The notes beneath the pieces were generated by a model. The model was not told the origin of the DNA. It was given only the letters and a program-made list of their open reading frames with translations, and made no database searches. A DNA stretch of 64,000 nt from Gleimia coleocanis DSM 15436 (GTDB taxonomy: Bacteria > Actinomycetota > Actinomycetes > Actinomycetales > Actinomycetaceae): positions 372,001 to 436,000 of the forward strand of contig NZ_DS999543.1 in the NCBI RefSeq assembly GCF_000159015.1, in the 5' to 3' direction. The position numbers and the translations under genes are program-made. Below are positions 26,319 through 35,525 of the stretch, piece by piece (position 1 is the first letter of the stretch; each line of letters opens with the position of its first letter).

Positions 26319-27376
26319 TGTTCTTTCCCTCCGATGACGAACTAATCGACGGCCCAAACGCCTTTGACGAAGACATCCTTGAATTTGACGATGACGCGAT
26401 TGCTGCCTACGAAGAAACTGGGGTACTCCCTGGGCAAGTCAGTGCAGGTAGCCTTGTAGAAGCCGACCATGATCCGAACTTCCGCGCTGGTTTCATTGCC
26501 ATTGTAGGGCGTCCAAACGTTGGTAAATCGACGCTGACAAACGCTCTAGTGGGTGAAAAAATCGCGATTACTTCTATGCGTCCAGAAACCACCCGTCACA
26601 ATGTTCGCGGTGTAGTCCATGGCGACGACTACCAGCTGGTGCTAGTGGATACACCCGGATACCACCGCCCTCGAACCCTGCTGGGACGCCGCCTGAACGA
26701 AATGGTGCGCGAATCCCTTTCGGAAGTTGACGTTATTGTCTTCTGTCTGCCATCTGACCAAAAGATTGGGCCCGGGGATGAATTCATTGCCCGCCAGCTA
26801 CGTGGTCTGCGGGCGCCAATCGTGGCAGTCGCTACTAAGACGGATAAGGTAGCGCCACCACGATTAATGGAACACCTGATGGATATTGACAAGCTCGGTG
26901 ACTTTAAAGAAATCGTGCCTGTTTCAGCTCATAAAGACCGCCAGATTGACGTCCTCAAAGAAGTCTTGGCAAACCTCATGCCAAAATGTCCGCCACTGTA
27001 CCCACAGGACATTTACTCAGATGAGCCGCGTGACGTGATGATTGCCGAATTAATTCGCGAAGCAGCTTTAGAAGGGGTACGTGCAGAACTTCCACACTCA
27101 CTGGCCGTGCAGGTTGAAGAAATCGTTGAGCGAGAGAAGAAACCGGGACAGAAGTACCCGGCAATGCTAGATATTCACGTGAACCTCTATGTAGAACGCG
27201 ATTCCCAAAAAGCCATCATCATTGGTAAGGGGGGTGCCCGCCTGAAAGCAGTTGGGACCCGCGCACGCATTGGGATTGAAGAACTTCTGAAGCGTCGCGT
27301 TTATTTAGACTTACACGTGCGCACCGCTAAAGACTGGCAGTCCGATCCGAAGATGCTAGGGAAGTTAGGTTTCTAA
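26318..27376 (+). CDS. era: GTPase Era
   Basis: This 352-residue GTPase binds the 3' end of 16S rRNA and supports 30S assembly. G1 is GRPNVGKST, G3 is DTPGYHRPR and G4 is TKTD. The KH domain carries IIIGKGGARLKAVG. An acidic N-terminal extension of about 60 residues (rich in Asp/Glu, DEDILEFDDD) is longer than in E. coli. An internal start is possible, but the overlap with the preceding stop supports the annotated ATG. recO begins 12 bases downstream. Confidence 0.96.
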   Translation: MFFPSDDELIDGPNAFDEDILEFDDDAIAAYEETGVLPGQVSAGSLVEADHDPNFRAGFIAIVGRPNVGKSTLTNALVGEKIAITSMRPETTRHNVRGVVHGDDYQLVLVDTPGYHRPRTLLGRRLNEMVRESLSEVDVIVFCLPSDQKIGPGDEFIARQLRGLRAPIVAVATKTDKVAPPRLMEHLMDIDKLGDFKEIVPVSAHKDRQIDVLKEVLANLMPKCPPLYPQDIYSDEPRDVMIAELIREAALEGVRAELPHSLAVQVEEIVEREKKPGQKYPAMLDIHVNLYVERDSQKAIIIGKGGARLKAVGTRARIGIEELLKRRVYLDLHVRTAKDWQSDPKMLGKLGF

Positions 27377-27388
27377 AACCACGGTGCG

Positions 27389-28123
27389 ATGAGCAAAACC
27401 TACCGCGATGAAGGGATTGTGCTGCGCACCCATAAACTGGGGGAAGCCGACCGAATCATCACTTTACTAACTCACCACCACGGCGTTAAACGCGTGGTGG
27501 CTAAAGGAGTGCGTAGGACAACTTCAAAGTTTGGTTCCCGGCTAGAACCTTTCACCGTTGTGGATGCGCAGATTCATATTGGGCGGAGCCTGGATGTCCT
27601 AAACCAGGTGGAGTCGATTCGCCAGTACGGGTTGCAGATAGCACAGGATTACGACAAATACATGCGTGCTTCTGTGCTGGTAGAAACTGCGGAACGTTTA
27701 AGCGAAGATGATGCTAGTCCGCAAATGTATCTGCTGCTACTGGGGGCTTTGCACGCGTTAGCAACTGGGCGTTATCCAGCGGATTTAGTGATGAATTCTT
27801 TCTTGCTGCGTGCCATGGCGCTTTCAGGTTGGGCGCCTTCATTTTGGGATTGTGCCCTGTGCGGGGCGAATGGGCCATCGCAGTATTTTCACTTGCAGTC
27901 TGGTGGGGCAGTGTGTTTGGAATGTCGTCCACCCGGATCGGCTGCGCCTTCGGCAGAAGCAATGCGCCTCTTGGGCGAACTTTTGTCAGGCGACTGGGAA
28001 GCGGCTTTAACTAGTGAGGACTTTGCGCGTAGAGAAGCGGGTTCTTTGGTGGCAGCTTGGGTGCAATGGAATGTCGAACGGCGGATTGTGTCTTTCACGT
28101 CGTTGAAGTCTGGAATAGGGTAG
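27389..28123 (+). CDS. recO: DNA repair protein RecO
   Basis: This 244-residue protein loads RecA onto SSB-coated DNA in the RecFOR pathway. The N-terminal OB fold begins YRDEGIVLRTHKLGEADRI, and the C-terminal zinc site is CALC-x17-CLEC. The family-typical segment GVRRTTSKFGSRLEPF is present. It lies between era and uppS, the standard actinobacterial order, with ten bases to uppS. Start is ATG at 27389, though no strong ribosome site is visible. Confidence 0.95.
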   Translation: MSKTYRDEGIVLRTHKLGEADRIITLLTHHHGVKRVVAKGVRRTTSKFGSRLEPFTVVDAQIHIGRSLDVLNQVESIRQYGLQIAQDYDKYMRASVLVETAERLSEDDASPQMYLLLLGALHALATGRYPADLVMNSFLLRAMALSGWAPSFWDCALCGANGPSQYFHLQSGGAVCLECRPPGSAAPSAEAMRLLGELLSGDWEAALTSEDFARREAGSLVAAWVQWNVERRIVSFTSLKSGIG

Positions 28124-28132
28124 GTTCATTAT

Positions 28133-28918
28133 ATGAGTGTTTTAGATACTTCAATGGTTTTGCCTGGTCCTGGTCAGGGACGTTCTCAAGCTCCTCAGAT
28201 TAGTGGGGTTCCACAGCACGTGGCAATCATTATGGATGGCAATGGGCGTTGGGCGAATGAGCGTGGTTTGCCACGTACCGAGGGACACCGCCAGGGTGAG
28301 ATAGCGCTGATGGATACTATTGCGGGGGCAGTGGAAATTGGAGTTAAGCATTTAACCGTATATGCGTTTTCAACTGAGAATTGGCGTCGTTCTCCACAGG
28401 AAGTACGTTTTTTGATGGGGTATTCACGGGATGTGATTCGGTGTCGGGCTACAGAGCTTAATGAGTGGGGAGTGCGGATTAACTGGTGGGGGCGGCGCCC
28501 ACGCCTGTGGAAATCAGTTATCAACGAGTTGGAAGCAGCCCATGAGCTGACCGCTGATAATACTGCTTTAGATTTTAATATGGCGGTCAATTATGGAGGT
28601 CGTGCTGAGATTACGGATGCGGTAAATCAGGTGGCGCATGAGGTGGAAGCTGGTAGGCTAACTGCGGGGCATATTTCCGAGGGCGCTTTTGCGAAGCGTT
28701 TGTATGCGCCTGGTGCACCAGATGTTGATTTGTTGATTCGTACTGGTGGGGAACAGCGGATTTCTAACTTTTTGCTGTGGCAGTGCGCTTATGCGGAGTT
28801 TTCTTTTAATCCGCTGCCATGGCCAGAGTATAACCGAGAAGCGCTTTGGGACGATATTTTAGCTTTTACAGGGCGTGAGCGTCGTTTTGGGGGCGCAGTA
28901 GATAAAGTACAGCCATAG
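28133..28918 (+). CDS. uppS: Isoprenyl transferase (polyprenyl diphosphate synthase, UppS type)
   Basis: This 261-residue cis-prenyltransferase makes the lipid carrier for cell-wall precursors. The substrate-binding motif IIMDGNGRWANERG with the catalytic Asp and the C-terminal LIRTGGEQRISNFLLWQ and YAEF segments are complete. Actinobacteria may have two such enzymes with different chain lengths, so the exact product (decaprenyl or undecaprenyl diphosphate) is open. It is the last gene of the hrcA-uppS run and is followed immediately by a GC-rich hairpin repeat. Confidence 0.94.
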   Translation: MSVLDTSMVLPGPGQGRSQAPQISGVPQHVAIIMDGNGRWANERGLPRTEGHRQGEIALMDTIAGAVEIGVKHLTVYAFSTENWRRSPQEVRFLMGYSRDVIRCRATELNEWGVRINWWGRRPRLWKSVINELEAAHELTADNTALDFNMAVNYGGRAEITDAVNQVAHEVEAGRLTAGHISEGAFAKRLYAPGAPDVDLLIRTGGEQRISNFLLWQCAYAEFSFNPLPWPEYNREALWDDILAFTGRERRFGGAVDKVQP

Positions 28919-28963
28919 TTCCCGCGTTTTCTCTGCGTCCGAACTCGCGTTCGTGCGTTTTAC
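28919..28963 (+). repeat. 31-bp GC-rich hairpin repeat, locus 2
   Basis: A partial unit (28919-28932) and one full 31-base unit (28933-28963) of the same dispersed repeat seen at 9661 and 56855. The unit holds CGAAC-TCGC-GTTCG arms followed by a T-rich end. It starts directly after the uppS stop codon and may end that transcript. Confidence 0.65.
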
Positions 28964-28973
28964 TATGGAAACC

Positions 28974-29010
28974 AAAAACGCCCCAGCGGTATATGAGACC
29001 AACTGGGACG
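28974..29010 (-). terminator. Terminator of the minus-strand gene at 29031-29558
   Basis: On the minus strand, CGTCCCAG (29010-29003) pairs with CTGGGGCG (28986-28979), with one wobble pair, and is followed by TTTTT. It ends transcription of the DedA-like gene and possibly the whole zinc operon. Confidence 0.65.
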
Positions 29011-29030
29011 CCCTCGGAAAATAAGAAAAC

Positions 29031-29558
29031 TCAGTCTAACTGGTTTTTAACGCGCGCTTTCGCAATCTTATAACGACGCAAGCTGAACAACACAGCAATC
29101 AAAACGATGCCTAAAGTAAGCAAAATCGCCCAAGTCTTGCCTAACACAGCTGCCTGACCGGTTTTCAAAATAGAAAGCGTTACCGTAGCGTAGAGGAATC
29201 CCCAAGCAAAGTAGCCCGGCACTGCCACCAGAGTATAAAGCCACCAGCGTAAACGCAGTACACCCGCACCCGCATGAATAATTGTTTGAATGCCAATAGT
29301 GAGGAAAGAAAGCGGGATGGCAATTAAGCCCCAGCGGTCGATAATATCCACGCCCTGCTGTACAGAAGCACCTTCAAGCCACTTACCAATCTTACGCAGC
29401 CAAGGTTTAGTAGTAGATTCCGAAGTTTTAATAACCCCAGTAGTGATAAGGCGGGCTAGCCAGTAGGTACCCTGCGAACGGAAACAAACTACAATCGCTA
29501 AGAAAATCACCAGGATTGGGAACGGGCCGTGCAAGATAAAATCTGGTACACCGGTCAT
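29031..29558 (-). CDS. DedA/VTT-domain-like membrane protein
   Basis: This 175-residue protein has four to five membrane segments and resembles the DedA (SNARE-associated/VTT) family in its central GLIAIPLSFLTIGIQTIIHAG and the following LVAVPGYFAWGFLY. DedA proteins act in lipid-carrier recycling, membrane homeostasis or proton-coupled transport. The conserved arginine usually found after the FxPxxR position is not clear here, so the assignment is to a divergent member. It lies 17 bases downstream of zur on the minus strand and may be the last gene of the zinc operon. Confidence 0.65.
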   Translation of the reverse strand: MTGVPDFILHGPFPILVIFLAIVVCFRSQGTYWLARLITTGVIKTSESTTKPWLRKIGKWLEGASVQQGVDIIDRWGLIAIPLSFLTIGIQTIIHAGAGVLRLRWWLYTLVAVPGYFAWGFLYATVTLSILKTGQAAVLGKTWAILLTLGIVLIAVLFSLRRYKIAKARVKNQLD

Positions 29559-29575
29559 ATAACTACCTTTAAATT

Positions 29576-29980
29576 CTAGTTGTCCGAAGCTACGCAGTGA
29601 GAGCAGATTCCGAATACTTCAATAGAGTGTTCTAGTTGGGTAAAACCATATTCTTCACCCAAACCATGAACCCAGTTTTCAACTGCAGTGGCTTCAATCT
29701 CTTCTGAACGCAGGCACTTACGGCACACCAGGTGGTGATGGTGCTCGCCCTGCTCGCAACGACGGTAAAGGGCTTCACCGTCGGGGCTCATCAGAACATC
29801 GACTTCTTTTTCTTCGGCAAGTGAACGCAGATTTCGGTAAACTGTTGCCAGACCAATCTTGGCGGAAGACTTCATAAGATCTTCATGAATGCGCTGGGCT
29901 GAGCGGAAGTCATTACAATCCGCAAGCGCATCAATCACTGCCTGACGCTGTTTAGTTAAGCGTTTTTGTGGTTCAGTCAT
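29576..29980 (-). CDS. zur: Fur-family zinc uptake regulator (Zur)
   Basis: This 134-residue metalloregulator has the Fur-type winged helix (RLTKQRQAVIDAL... IGLATVYRNLRSLAEE), the HHHH-containing metal segment and two CxxC pairs (CRKC, CSHC) forming the structural zinc site. I chose the ATG at 29980 because a GAGGA site precedes it; a TTG five codons upstream would consume that site. It is encoded directly after znuB, so zinc regulation is likely. Zur-type boxes occur upstream of znuA and of the surface-protein gene at 41327-43078. Confidence 0.92.
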   Translation of the reverse strand: MTEPQKRLTKQRQAVIDALADCNDFRSAQRIHEDLMKSSAKIGLATVYRNLRSLAEEKEVDVLMSPDGEALYRRCEQGEHHHHLVCRKCLRSEEIEATAVENWVHGLGEEYGFTQLEHSIEVFGICSHCVASDN

Positions 29981-30021
29981 GATTTCCTCAATCAATTCAC
30001 TTTACTTTAAGTAAGTCTAAC

Positions 30022-30870
30022 CTAAATTCTTTTTAGAATCCCTCTGAAAACATGTGCCAAAGCATAGATAGCAATCGTGAAAGTAACAATTGTAGCGCCC
30101 GGAGAAACATCAAAGAAGTAGGTGAATACCAGTCCGCTAACGCTAACGGTTCCGCCGATAATCATAGCGTAGGCAACAGTACGTTTAAAGGAATGCGTCA
30201 TAAGTTGTGCAATTGCTACCGGTACAATCATCATCGCAGAGATTAGTAATGACCCTACTACGCGCATCGAAATCGCCACCGTAAAAGCAGCTAACAGTGC
30301 AATTAAAACGCTGAGAGCTCTTACCGGCAGGCCAGAAGCTTTAGCGAATTCTTCGTCGTTGCAAACTGCGTAAAGTGCCGGGGAAAGTCCTAATCCCACT
30401 GCCATGATTACGCTTGAGAGAAAAATAGTAGTCCACACATCGTTTACGCTGACTGAAGCCAAGGACCCAAATAGGTAGGAGTTCAACTGAGATGAGGTGC
30501 CGCCCGCTAAGCTAATCAACAGTACACCACCGGCGATACCACCGTAAAAGAGGATAGCTAAAGCAACGTCAGATTCAGTTTTACCGGTTATGCGGATAAT
30601 CTCCAGCAACAGTGCGCCGGCGATTGAAACCACCAAGGCACCGGGAATCGCCAGGCTCTCAGGGGTAGTGAGGTTCAGAAGTGTGCCGGTGAGCCAGCCT
30701 AGGGCAACACCTGTTAGCGCGACGTGCCCAATGCCGTCGCCCATCATGGCGAGCTTTCGTTGCACCAGGTAAGTACCCACAATCGGAGCGCTGATGCCTA
30801 CAAGCAGAGCCACAATCAGGGCACGCTGCATTAGTGGACTTTGCAGCATAGTAAGCAAAGCATCAAGCAT
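30022..30870 (-). CDS. znuB: Zinc ABC transporter permease ZnuB
   Basis: This 282-residue permease of the ABC-3 family has about eight membrane segments and family motifs such as LVGISAPIVGTYLVQRKLAMMGDGIGHVA near the N-terminus (the conserved DGIGH replaces the more common DAISH) and RVVGSLLISAMMIVPVAIA in the C-terminal half. With ZnuC and the His-rich ZnuA it imports Zn2+. It overlaps znuC by eight bases and is followed by zur, so the four genes form one operon. Manganese as substrate is less likely given the Zur context. Confidence 0.92.
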   Translation of the reverse strand: MLDALLTMLQSPLMQRALIVALLVGISAPIVGTYLVQRKLAMMGDGIGHVALTGVALGWLTGTLLNLTTPESLAIPGALVVSIAGALLLEIIRITGKTESDVALAILFYGGIAGGVLLISLAGGTSSQLNSYLFGSLASVSVNDVWTTIFLSSVIMAVGLGLSPALYAVCNDEEFAKASGLPVRALSVLIALLAAFTVAISMRVVGSLLISAMMIVPVAIAQLMTHSFKRTVAYAMIIGGTVSVSGLVFTYFFDVSPGATIVTFTIAIYALAHVFRGILKRI

Positions 30871-31558
30871 GGTGGGCCTCTAACTTCCATTCGGCGGGGT
30901 TAGTGGAATCAGCCAAGATTTCGCCTTGCTGTAGGGTGATAACACGGTCTAAGTGAACTTCGAGGGGACCTAGTTCATGCAGAACCATGACTACAGTTTT
31001 TCCTTGGTTTTTTAACAAGCTGACCATGTTAGCGAGGGTCTGTGCGGATTGAGTATCAATGCCAGATAGCGGTTCGTCCATAATCAGCAGGTCGGGATTC
31101 TTCACCAGGGCGCGGGCAATCAAGACGCGTTGCTGCTGGCCACCGGAAAGCTGGTTGAAAGGAGAGTGGAGGCGATGATCCATTCCCACTTCCTTGAGTT
31201 TCTCGAGGGAGGTTTGCTTCACTTTCCGCGAGTAGAAGAGTTTCCCTTTAGAAAGTGCACCAGAACTCACTACTTCTAAAACTGTTGACTGTACGCCGGG
31301 TTGGATGGCGATACGTTGGGGGACGTAGCCAATCCGATTCCATTCCCACTTGTGTGGTGGTAAAGCATGGATTTCGCGTTCACCACTGGCGTTTACTATC
31401 CCGAGGATACCTTTAATCAGTGAAGATTTGCCGGAACCGTTTGTTCCGGTGATAGCAACAATCTGCCCGGCAGGGAAAGCGAAGGTAAGTCCATGGACTA
31501 CTTCGTGATTCCCATACCGGACAGATAGTTCCTGCACTTTAAGTGCTACATCTGGCAA
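30863..31558 (-). CDS. znuC: Zinc ABC transporter ATP-binding protein ZnuC
   Basis: This 231-residue ATPase has Walker [10 protein letters not shown], signature [15 protein letters not shown], Walker B LLIMDEP and the H-loop histidine in MVLHELGPL. It energises zinc uptake through ZnuB. The start at 31558 lies within the 3' end of znuA (13-base overlap), so translation is coupled. Its length is typical of Znu/Zur-regulated importers of Gram-positive bacteria. Confidence 0.94.
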   Translation of the reverse strand: MPDVALKVQELSVRYGNHEVVHGLTFAFPAGQIVAITGTNGSGKSSLIKGILGIVNASGEREIHALPPHKWEWNRIGYVPQRIAIQPGVQSTVLEVVSSGALSKGKLFYSRKVKQTSLEKLKEVGMDHRLHSPFNQLSGGQQQRVLIARALVKNPDLLIMDEPLSGIDTQSAQTLANMVSLLKNQGKTVVMVLHELGPLEVHLDRVITLQQGEILADSTNPAEWKLEAHHA

Positions 31559-32607
31559 TTTTGTCCCTTTTGTAAAGTCTGCAGATTTTTGCGCATCATC
31601 TGCTGGTAGTCTAATGCCGGATCGTTCTGAGTAGCAATTGGGTCCAGAACATCAACTGTTATACCCAGGTCTTTAGCCGCAGCTTCTAAAACCTTAGGAG
31701 AGACGTTTACTTCAACGTAGAGGGTTTTAACTCCCAAGTCCTTTACTACGTGAGAGATTTCTTCAATACGAGCTGGGGAAGGGGTAGCTTCCGGATCCAG
31801 TCCAGAAACACCCACCTGCTTCAAACCAGTCTGCTTAGCCAGGTAACCGAACGCCTCATGGGAAACCACGAAAGTGTTGATTTCACACTTTGCCAGCCCC
31901 AACTTCATTTCTTCACCCAGGGCGTTAAGTTCAGCTTTTAGGGCTTCAGCGTTGGCTTCGTATTCGGCAGCATTCTGAGGGTCAATCTTGCTGAGGAAAT
32001 GACCTACTTCGTGAGCGGCATTTGCCATGCGGTTAGCGTCCAGCCAGAAATGAGGATCGAGGTTACCATGCTCGTGATCGTGTCCCTCATGGTCATGACC
32101 TTCGTGATCGTGGCCAGCTTCGCTTTCCTCATGCTTGTGCTCATCCGCGTGGTCGTGGTCATGACCTTCATGGTCGTGATGATGGTGGTGTGCACCCGTA
32201 TCAGCCAATTCAGCAATGTGAGAGATATCAAGGATGCGTGGGTTTTCGGACTGTTCAACAGCGTCGTCGACAGCTCCCTGGAAGCCGTCTAGGAAAATAA
32301 TCGCATCAGCTTGAGTCAGCTCAGCCACGGTCTTTGGAGACAATTCCAGGCTGTGTGCATCTATGCCAGGGCCGGTTAGGGATTCGACCATTGCCTTATC
32401 GCCGGCAATTTTTTCTACCAGGTACTGCAGTGGGTAAATGGAAGTCTTAATGTTTAGTGGCTGAGAAGCCTCACGGTTTTCGATTGGCTTTGCATTCTCA
32501 ACAGTGAATTCATGAGTGTGTTCAGCCTCGGAATGAGAGGAGCTACAGGCAGACAGAATTAGTGCAGATGCAGCTAGTGCGGAAATCATTAACTTTGCAT
32601 TCTTCAT
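31546..32607 (-). CDS. znuA: Zinc-binding lipoprotein ZnuA with His-rich loop
   Basis: This 353-residue cluster A-I substrate-binding lipoprotein captures Zn2+ outside the membrane. It has a lipoprotein signal ending LSACSSS (lipidated C21), the metal-binding start KTSIYPLQYLVEKIAGD, and a long loop between about residues 135 and 185 built of HDH, HEGHDH and similar units, which is typical of zinc rather than manganese binders. HFWLD and VVSHEAFGYLA supply further ligands. I chose the ATG at 32607 (MKNAKLMI) as a proper signal peptide begins there. A Zur-type box lies directly upstream. Confidence 0.93.
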   Translation of the reverse strand: MKNAKLMISALAASALILSACSSSHSEAEHTHEFTVENAKPIENREASQPLNIKTSIYPLQYLVEKIAGDKAMVESLTGPGIDAHSLELSPKTVAELTQADAIIFLDGFQGAVDDAVEQSENPRILDISHIAELADTGAHHHHHDHEGHDHDHADEHKHEESEAGHDHEGHDHEGHDHEHGNLDPHFWLDANRMANAAHEVGHFLSKIDPQNAAEYEANAEALKAELNALGEEMKLGLAKCEINTFVVSHEAFGYLAKQTGLKQVGVSGLDPEATPSPARIEEISHVVKDLGVKTLYVEVNVSPKVLEAAAKDLGITVDVLDPIATQNDPALDYQQMMRKNLQTLQKGQNCQM

Positions 32608-32609
32608 AA

Positions 32610-32624
32610 TGACAATCATTGTCG
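32610..32624. promoter_or_regulatory. Zur-type box upstream of znuA
   Basis: Read on the minus strand the site is CGACAATGATTGTCA, agreeing at 12 of 15 positions with a generic TGATAATGATTATCA Zur/Fur-type palindrome; its core GACAAT-G-ATTGTC is a perfect inverted repeat. It ends only two bases before the znuA start codon. Confidence 0.75.
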
Positions 32625-32871
32625 ATAGGTGAGGGAAAGGCAATTGGAAAAGAGCCCCAAACTAAAATAGAGATGCACTACGCACACACAATAAGAAAAA
32701 CCTTATCCAACCTGGGAAAATCGCGATTACCTGATACGCAACGCCCTCGGAAAAGCCGAGCGGAAGACCACACCCGCCCAAACTCTAGAAAAACCCCGTA
32801 AACTGGTAAACTTGAGAGGAAAAGTCTGCATCAGCCAGATGCGGCAAGAAAATCAAATAAGGAGAAGAAAA

Positions 32872-34263
32872 GTGGCAGGTTCACCATCTCGCCTCGAATC
32901 CGTAATCAGCCTGGCCAAGCGTCGCGGCTTTGTCTACCCATGTGGCGAAATCTACGGCGGTACCAGGTCCGCATGGGACTACGGGCCACTGGGCGTAGAA
33001 CTGAAAGAAAACATCAAGAAGGCATGGTGGTCACGCGTTGTCCGTCAGCGTGAAGACGTAGTCGGCCTGGACTCCTCGGTAATCCTCCCACGCCAGGTAT
33101 GGGAAGCCTCTGGTCACGTAACCGCATTCACCGACCCACTAATCGAATGCCTCTCCTGCCACAAGCGCCTGCGCCAGGACAACCTGGTAGAAGAATACGC
33201 AGAAAAAAAGGGTGTAGCTGAAGAAGACGTCACCATGGACGTAATCGCCTGCCCCAACTGTGGTAACCGCGGACAATGGACCGAACCACGCGCATTCTCC
33301 GGCCTGCTAAAGACCTTCCTGGGACCAGTAGACGACGAATCCGGCCTGCACTACATGCGACCAGAAACCGCACAGGGCATCTTCGTGAACTTCGCAAACG
33401 TAATGACCTCTGCACGCCGCAAGCCACCATTCGGCATCGGCCAGATCGGCAAGTCCTTCCGTAACGAAATCACCCCAGGTAACTTCATCTTCCGTACCCG
33501 TGAATTCGAACAGATGGAACTGGAATTCTTCGTAGCCCCAGGCACCGATGAAGAATGGCACCAGTACTGGATTGACGAACGTTTGGCATGGTACACCGAC
33601 CTGGGCATCGACCCAGAACACCTGCGCCTTTACGAACACCCTCAGGAAAAACTATCCCACTACTCTAAGCGCACCGTGGATATCGAATACACCTTTGGTT
33701 TCCAGGGCTCTGAATGGGGCGAACTAGAAGGTATTGCAAACCGTACCGACTACGACCTGAGCACCCACGCAGAAGCATCCGGCTCTAAGCTGGACTACTT
33801 CGACCAGGAAAAGAACGAACGCTGGACCCCATACGTGATTGAACCATCCGCAGGTCTAACCCGTTCCCTAATGGCATTCCTCATCGAAGCATACTGTGAA
33901 GATGAAGCTCCAAACGCTAAGGGTGGTATCGATACCCGCGTCGTCCTGAAGCTCGATCCTCGCCTGGCACCAGTTAAGGTAGCTGTTCTGCCACTGTCTA
34001 AGAAGGAAGAACTTGCCACCCCAGCTAAGGAACTGGCTGCAGAACTGCGTAAGCGTTGGAACGTTGAATACGATGAAGCTGGCGCAGTGGGTCGTCGTTA
34101 CCGTCGTCAGGACGAAATCGGCACCCCGTTCTGCATCACCTACGACTTTGATTCCTTGGAAGACGGCGCTGTCACCATTCGTGACCGCGACACTATGGAA
34201 CAGGTACGCGTGAAGCTGGATGAGGTAGTTTCCTACCTGAACGAACGTCTGCCACTGGTCTGA
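32872..34263 (+). CDS. glyS: Glycyl-tRNA synthetase (alpha2 type)
   Basis: This 463-residue class II synthetase charges tRNA-Gly. Motifs include the N-terminal [14 protein letters not shown], the zinc-type CxxC pairs CLSCHKR and CPNCGNRG, motif 2 [24 protein letters not shown], and C-terminal anticodon-binding segments ([16 protein letters not shown]). I chose GTG at 32872 ([10 protein letters not shown]), preceded by AAGGAGAAGAAAA; a longer upstream reading lacks such a site. The single-chain alpha2 form is usual in actinobacteria. No T-box leader is evident in the 264 bases upstream. Confidence 0.97.
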   Translation: MAGSPSRLESVISLAKRRGFVYPCGEIYGGTRSAWDYGPLGVELKENIKKAWWSRVVRQREDVVGLDSSVILPRQVWEASGHVTAFTDPLIECLSCHKRLRQDNLVEEYAEKKGVAEEDVTMDVIACPNCGNRGQWTEPRAFSGLLKTFLGPVDDESGLHYMRPETAQGIFVNFANVMTSARRKPPFGIGQIGKSFRNEITPGNFIFRTREFEQMELEFFVAPGTDEEWHQYWIDERLAWYTDLGIDPEHLRLYEHPQEKLSHYSKRTVDIEYTFGFQGSEWGELEGIANRTDYDLSTHAEASGSKLDYFDQEKNERWTPYVIEPSAGLTRSLMAFLIEAYCEDEAPNAKGGIDTRVVLKLDPRLAPVKVAVLPLSKKEELATPAKELAAELRKRWNVEYDEAGAVGRRYRRQDEIGTPFCITYDFDSLEDGAVTIRDRDTMEQVRVKLDEVVSYLNERLPLV

Positions 34264-34289
34264 GCAACCTACCCTAATAAAGGAAGACG

Positions 34290-35522
34290 TTGGCTGAAAA
34301 CGTAAACCAAACCACCGGAGCCCTACAGATTGGTCCAATCAAACTGTGGGCTCCGGTGGTTTTGGCACCCATGGCTGGAGTTACTGACGTTCCCTTCCGC
34401 CGTCTCTCTAGAGAGTTCGGTGAAGCCGGATTACCAGAATCTCAGCAAGAGAAACTTAACCAGGCTACTCCTGGTATTGACGCGCCAGCAGGGCTTTACG
34501 TATGTGAAATGATTACTGCACGTGCCCTGGTGGAAAAGAATGAAAAGACCATGCACATGGCTAAACCTGATCCACAGGATCGGGTCCGCAGCCTCCAGTT
34601 GTATGGGACTGACCCCGTAAACCTCTACAAAGCAACTCATATTTTGTTGGAAGAAGACTTTGTAGATCATATTGACTTAAATTTTGGTTGCCCGGTTCCA
34701 AAGGTGACTAAAAAAGGTGGGGGCGCGGCTCTGCCTTGGAAACTAGACCTCTTTGACGACATCGTTAATTCCGTGGTGCGTGCTGTAACAGAAACAGGTA
34801 AAGACGTACCGGTGACGATTAAGATGCGCGTGGGTATTGATGACGCTCACCATACTTTCCGTGATGCCGGGCGTATCGCTGAAGACGCGGGGATTGCCGC
34901 GGTAGCGTTACATGGTCGCACGCAAGCGCAGTATTATTCGGGGCATGCGGATTGGGATACTATTGCCCAGTTGAAGCAGGATTTAACTGTTCCAGTTTTA
35001 GGTAACGGTGATATTTTCAGCGCCCAAGATGCTAAAGATGTGATGGCGCATACGGGCTGTGACGCGGTGGTGGTTGGCCGTGGCGCGCAGGGACGTCCTT
35101 GGTTGTTCCATGATTTGGTGGCAACTTTGACGGGGGAGAGTGTTGTTGAGCTTGAGCCGAATCAGGGGCGGGTGGCGCAGATTATTTTGCAGCATGCGCA
35201 GATGATGATTGCGAATTCTCGCAGTGAGAATGAGGCGTTGCGGAATATGCGTAAGCATATTGGCTGGTATTTGCGTGGTTTTAAGTTGGGTGGAGATTTG
35301 CGCATGGCTTTCGCGCGAGTTTCGACTTACGTTGAGTTGGAAGAGTTGTTGCTTTCTCTTGATCCGACTGCTGAGTATCCAATGGCTGCGCATGGTAAGC
35401 GTGGGCGCGCGGGTGGTCAGAAGAAACCTCATTTACCGCATGGCTGGTTGGATTCACGTTATGTGGATTCAGAGCAGCGTGAAATGGTGGCTGCGAATGA
35501 ATGCGATGGAGACGGAGGCTGA
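34290..35522 (+). CDS. dusB: tRNA-dihydrouridine synthase (DusB-like)
   Basis: This 410-residue FMN enzyme reduces uridines in tRNA. APMAGVTDVPFRRL (FMN site), DLNFGCPVPKVTKKGGG with the catalytic cysteine, MRVGIDD, HGRTQAQYYSG and GNGDIFS are all present, and the C-terminal helical tRNA-binding domain is complete. The start is TTG at 34290 with AAAGGAAGA just upstream. It has a long basic C-terminal tail (HGKRGRAGGQKKPH). aroD begins four bases after its stop, an arrangement known in actinobacteria. Confidence 0.94.
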   Translation: MAENVNQTTGALQIGPIKLWAPVVLAPMAGVTDVPFRRLSREFGEAGLPESQQEKLNQATPGIDAPAGLYVCEMITARALVEKNEKTMHMAKPDPQDRVRSLQLYGTDPVNLYKATHILLEEDFVDHIDLNFGCPVPKVTKKGGGAALPWKLDLFDDIVNSVVRAVTETGKDVPVTIKMRVGIDDAHHTFRDAGRIAEDAGIAAVALHGRTQAQYYSGHADWDTIAQLKQDLTVPVLGNGDIFSAQDAKDVMAHTGCDAVVVGRGAQGRPWLFHDLVATLTGESVVELEPNQGRVAQIILQHAQMMIANSRSENEALRNMRKHIGWYLRGFKLGGDLRMAFARVSTYVELEELLLSLDPTAEYPMAAHGKRGRAGGQKKPHLPHGWLDSRYVDSEQREMVAANECDGDGG

Positions 35523-35525
35523 GCC

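Noticed and set aside
32625-32871. T-box leader before glyS
   Set aside because: A small hairpin near 32827 is seen, but there is no specifier-loop/antiterminator layout or T-box sequence.
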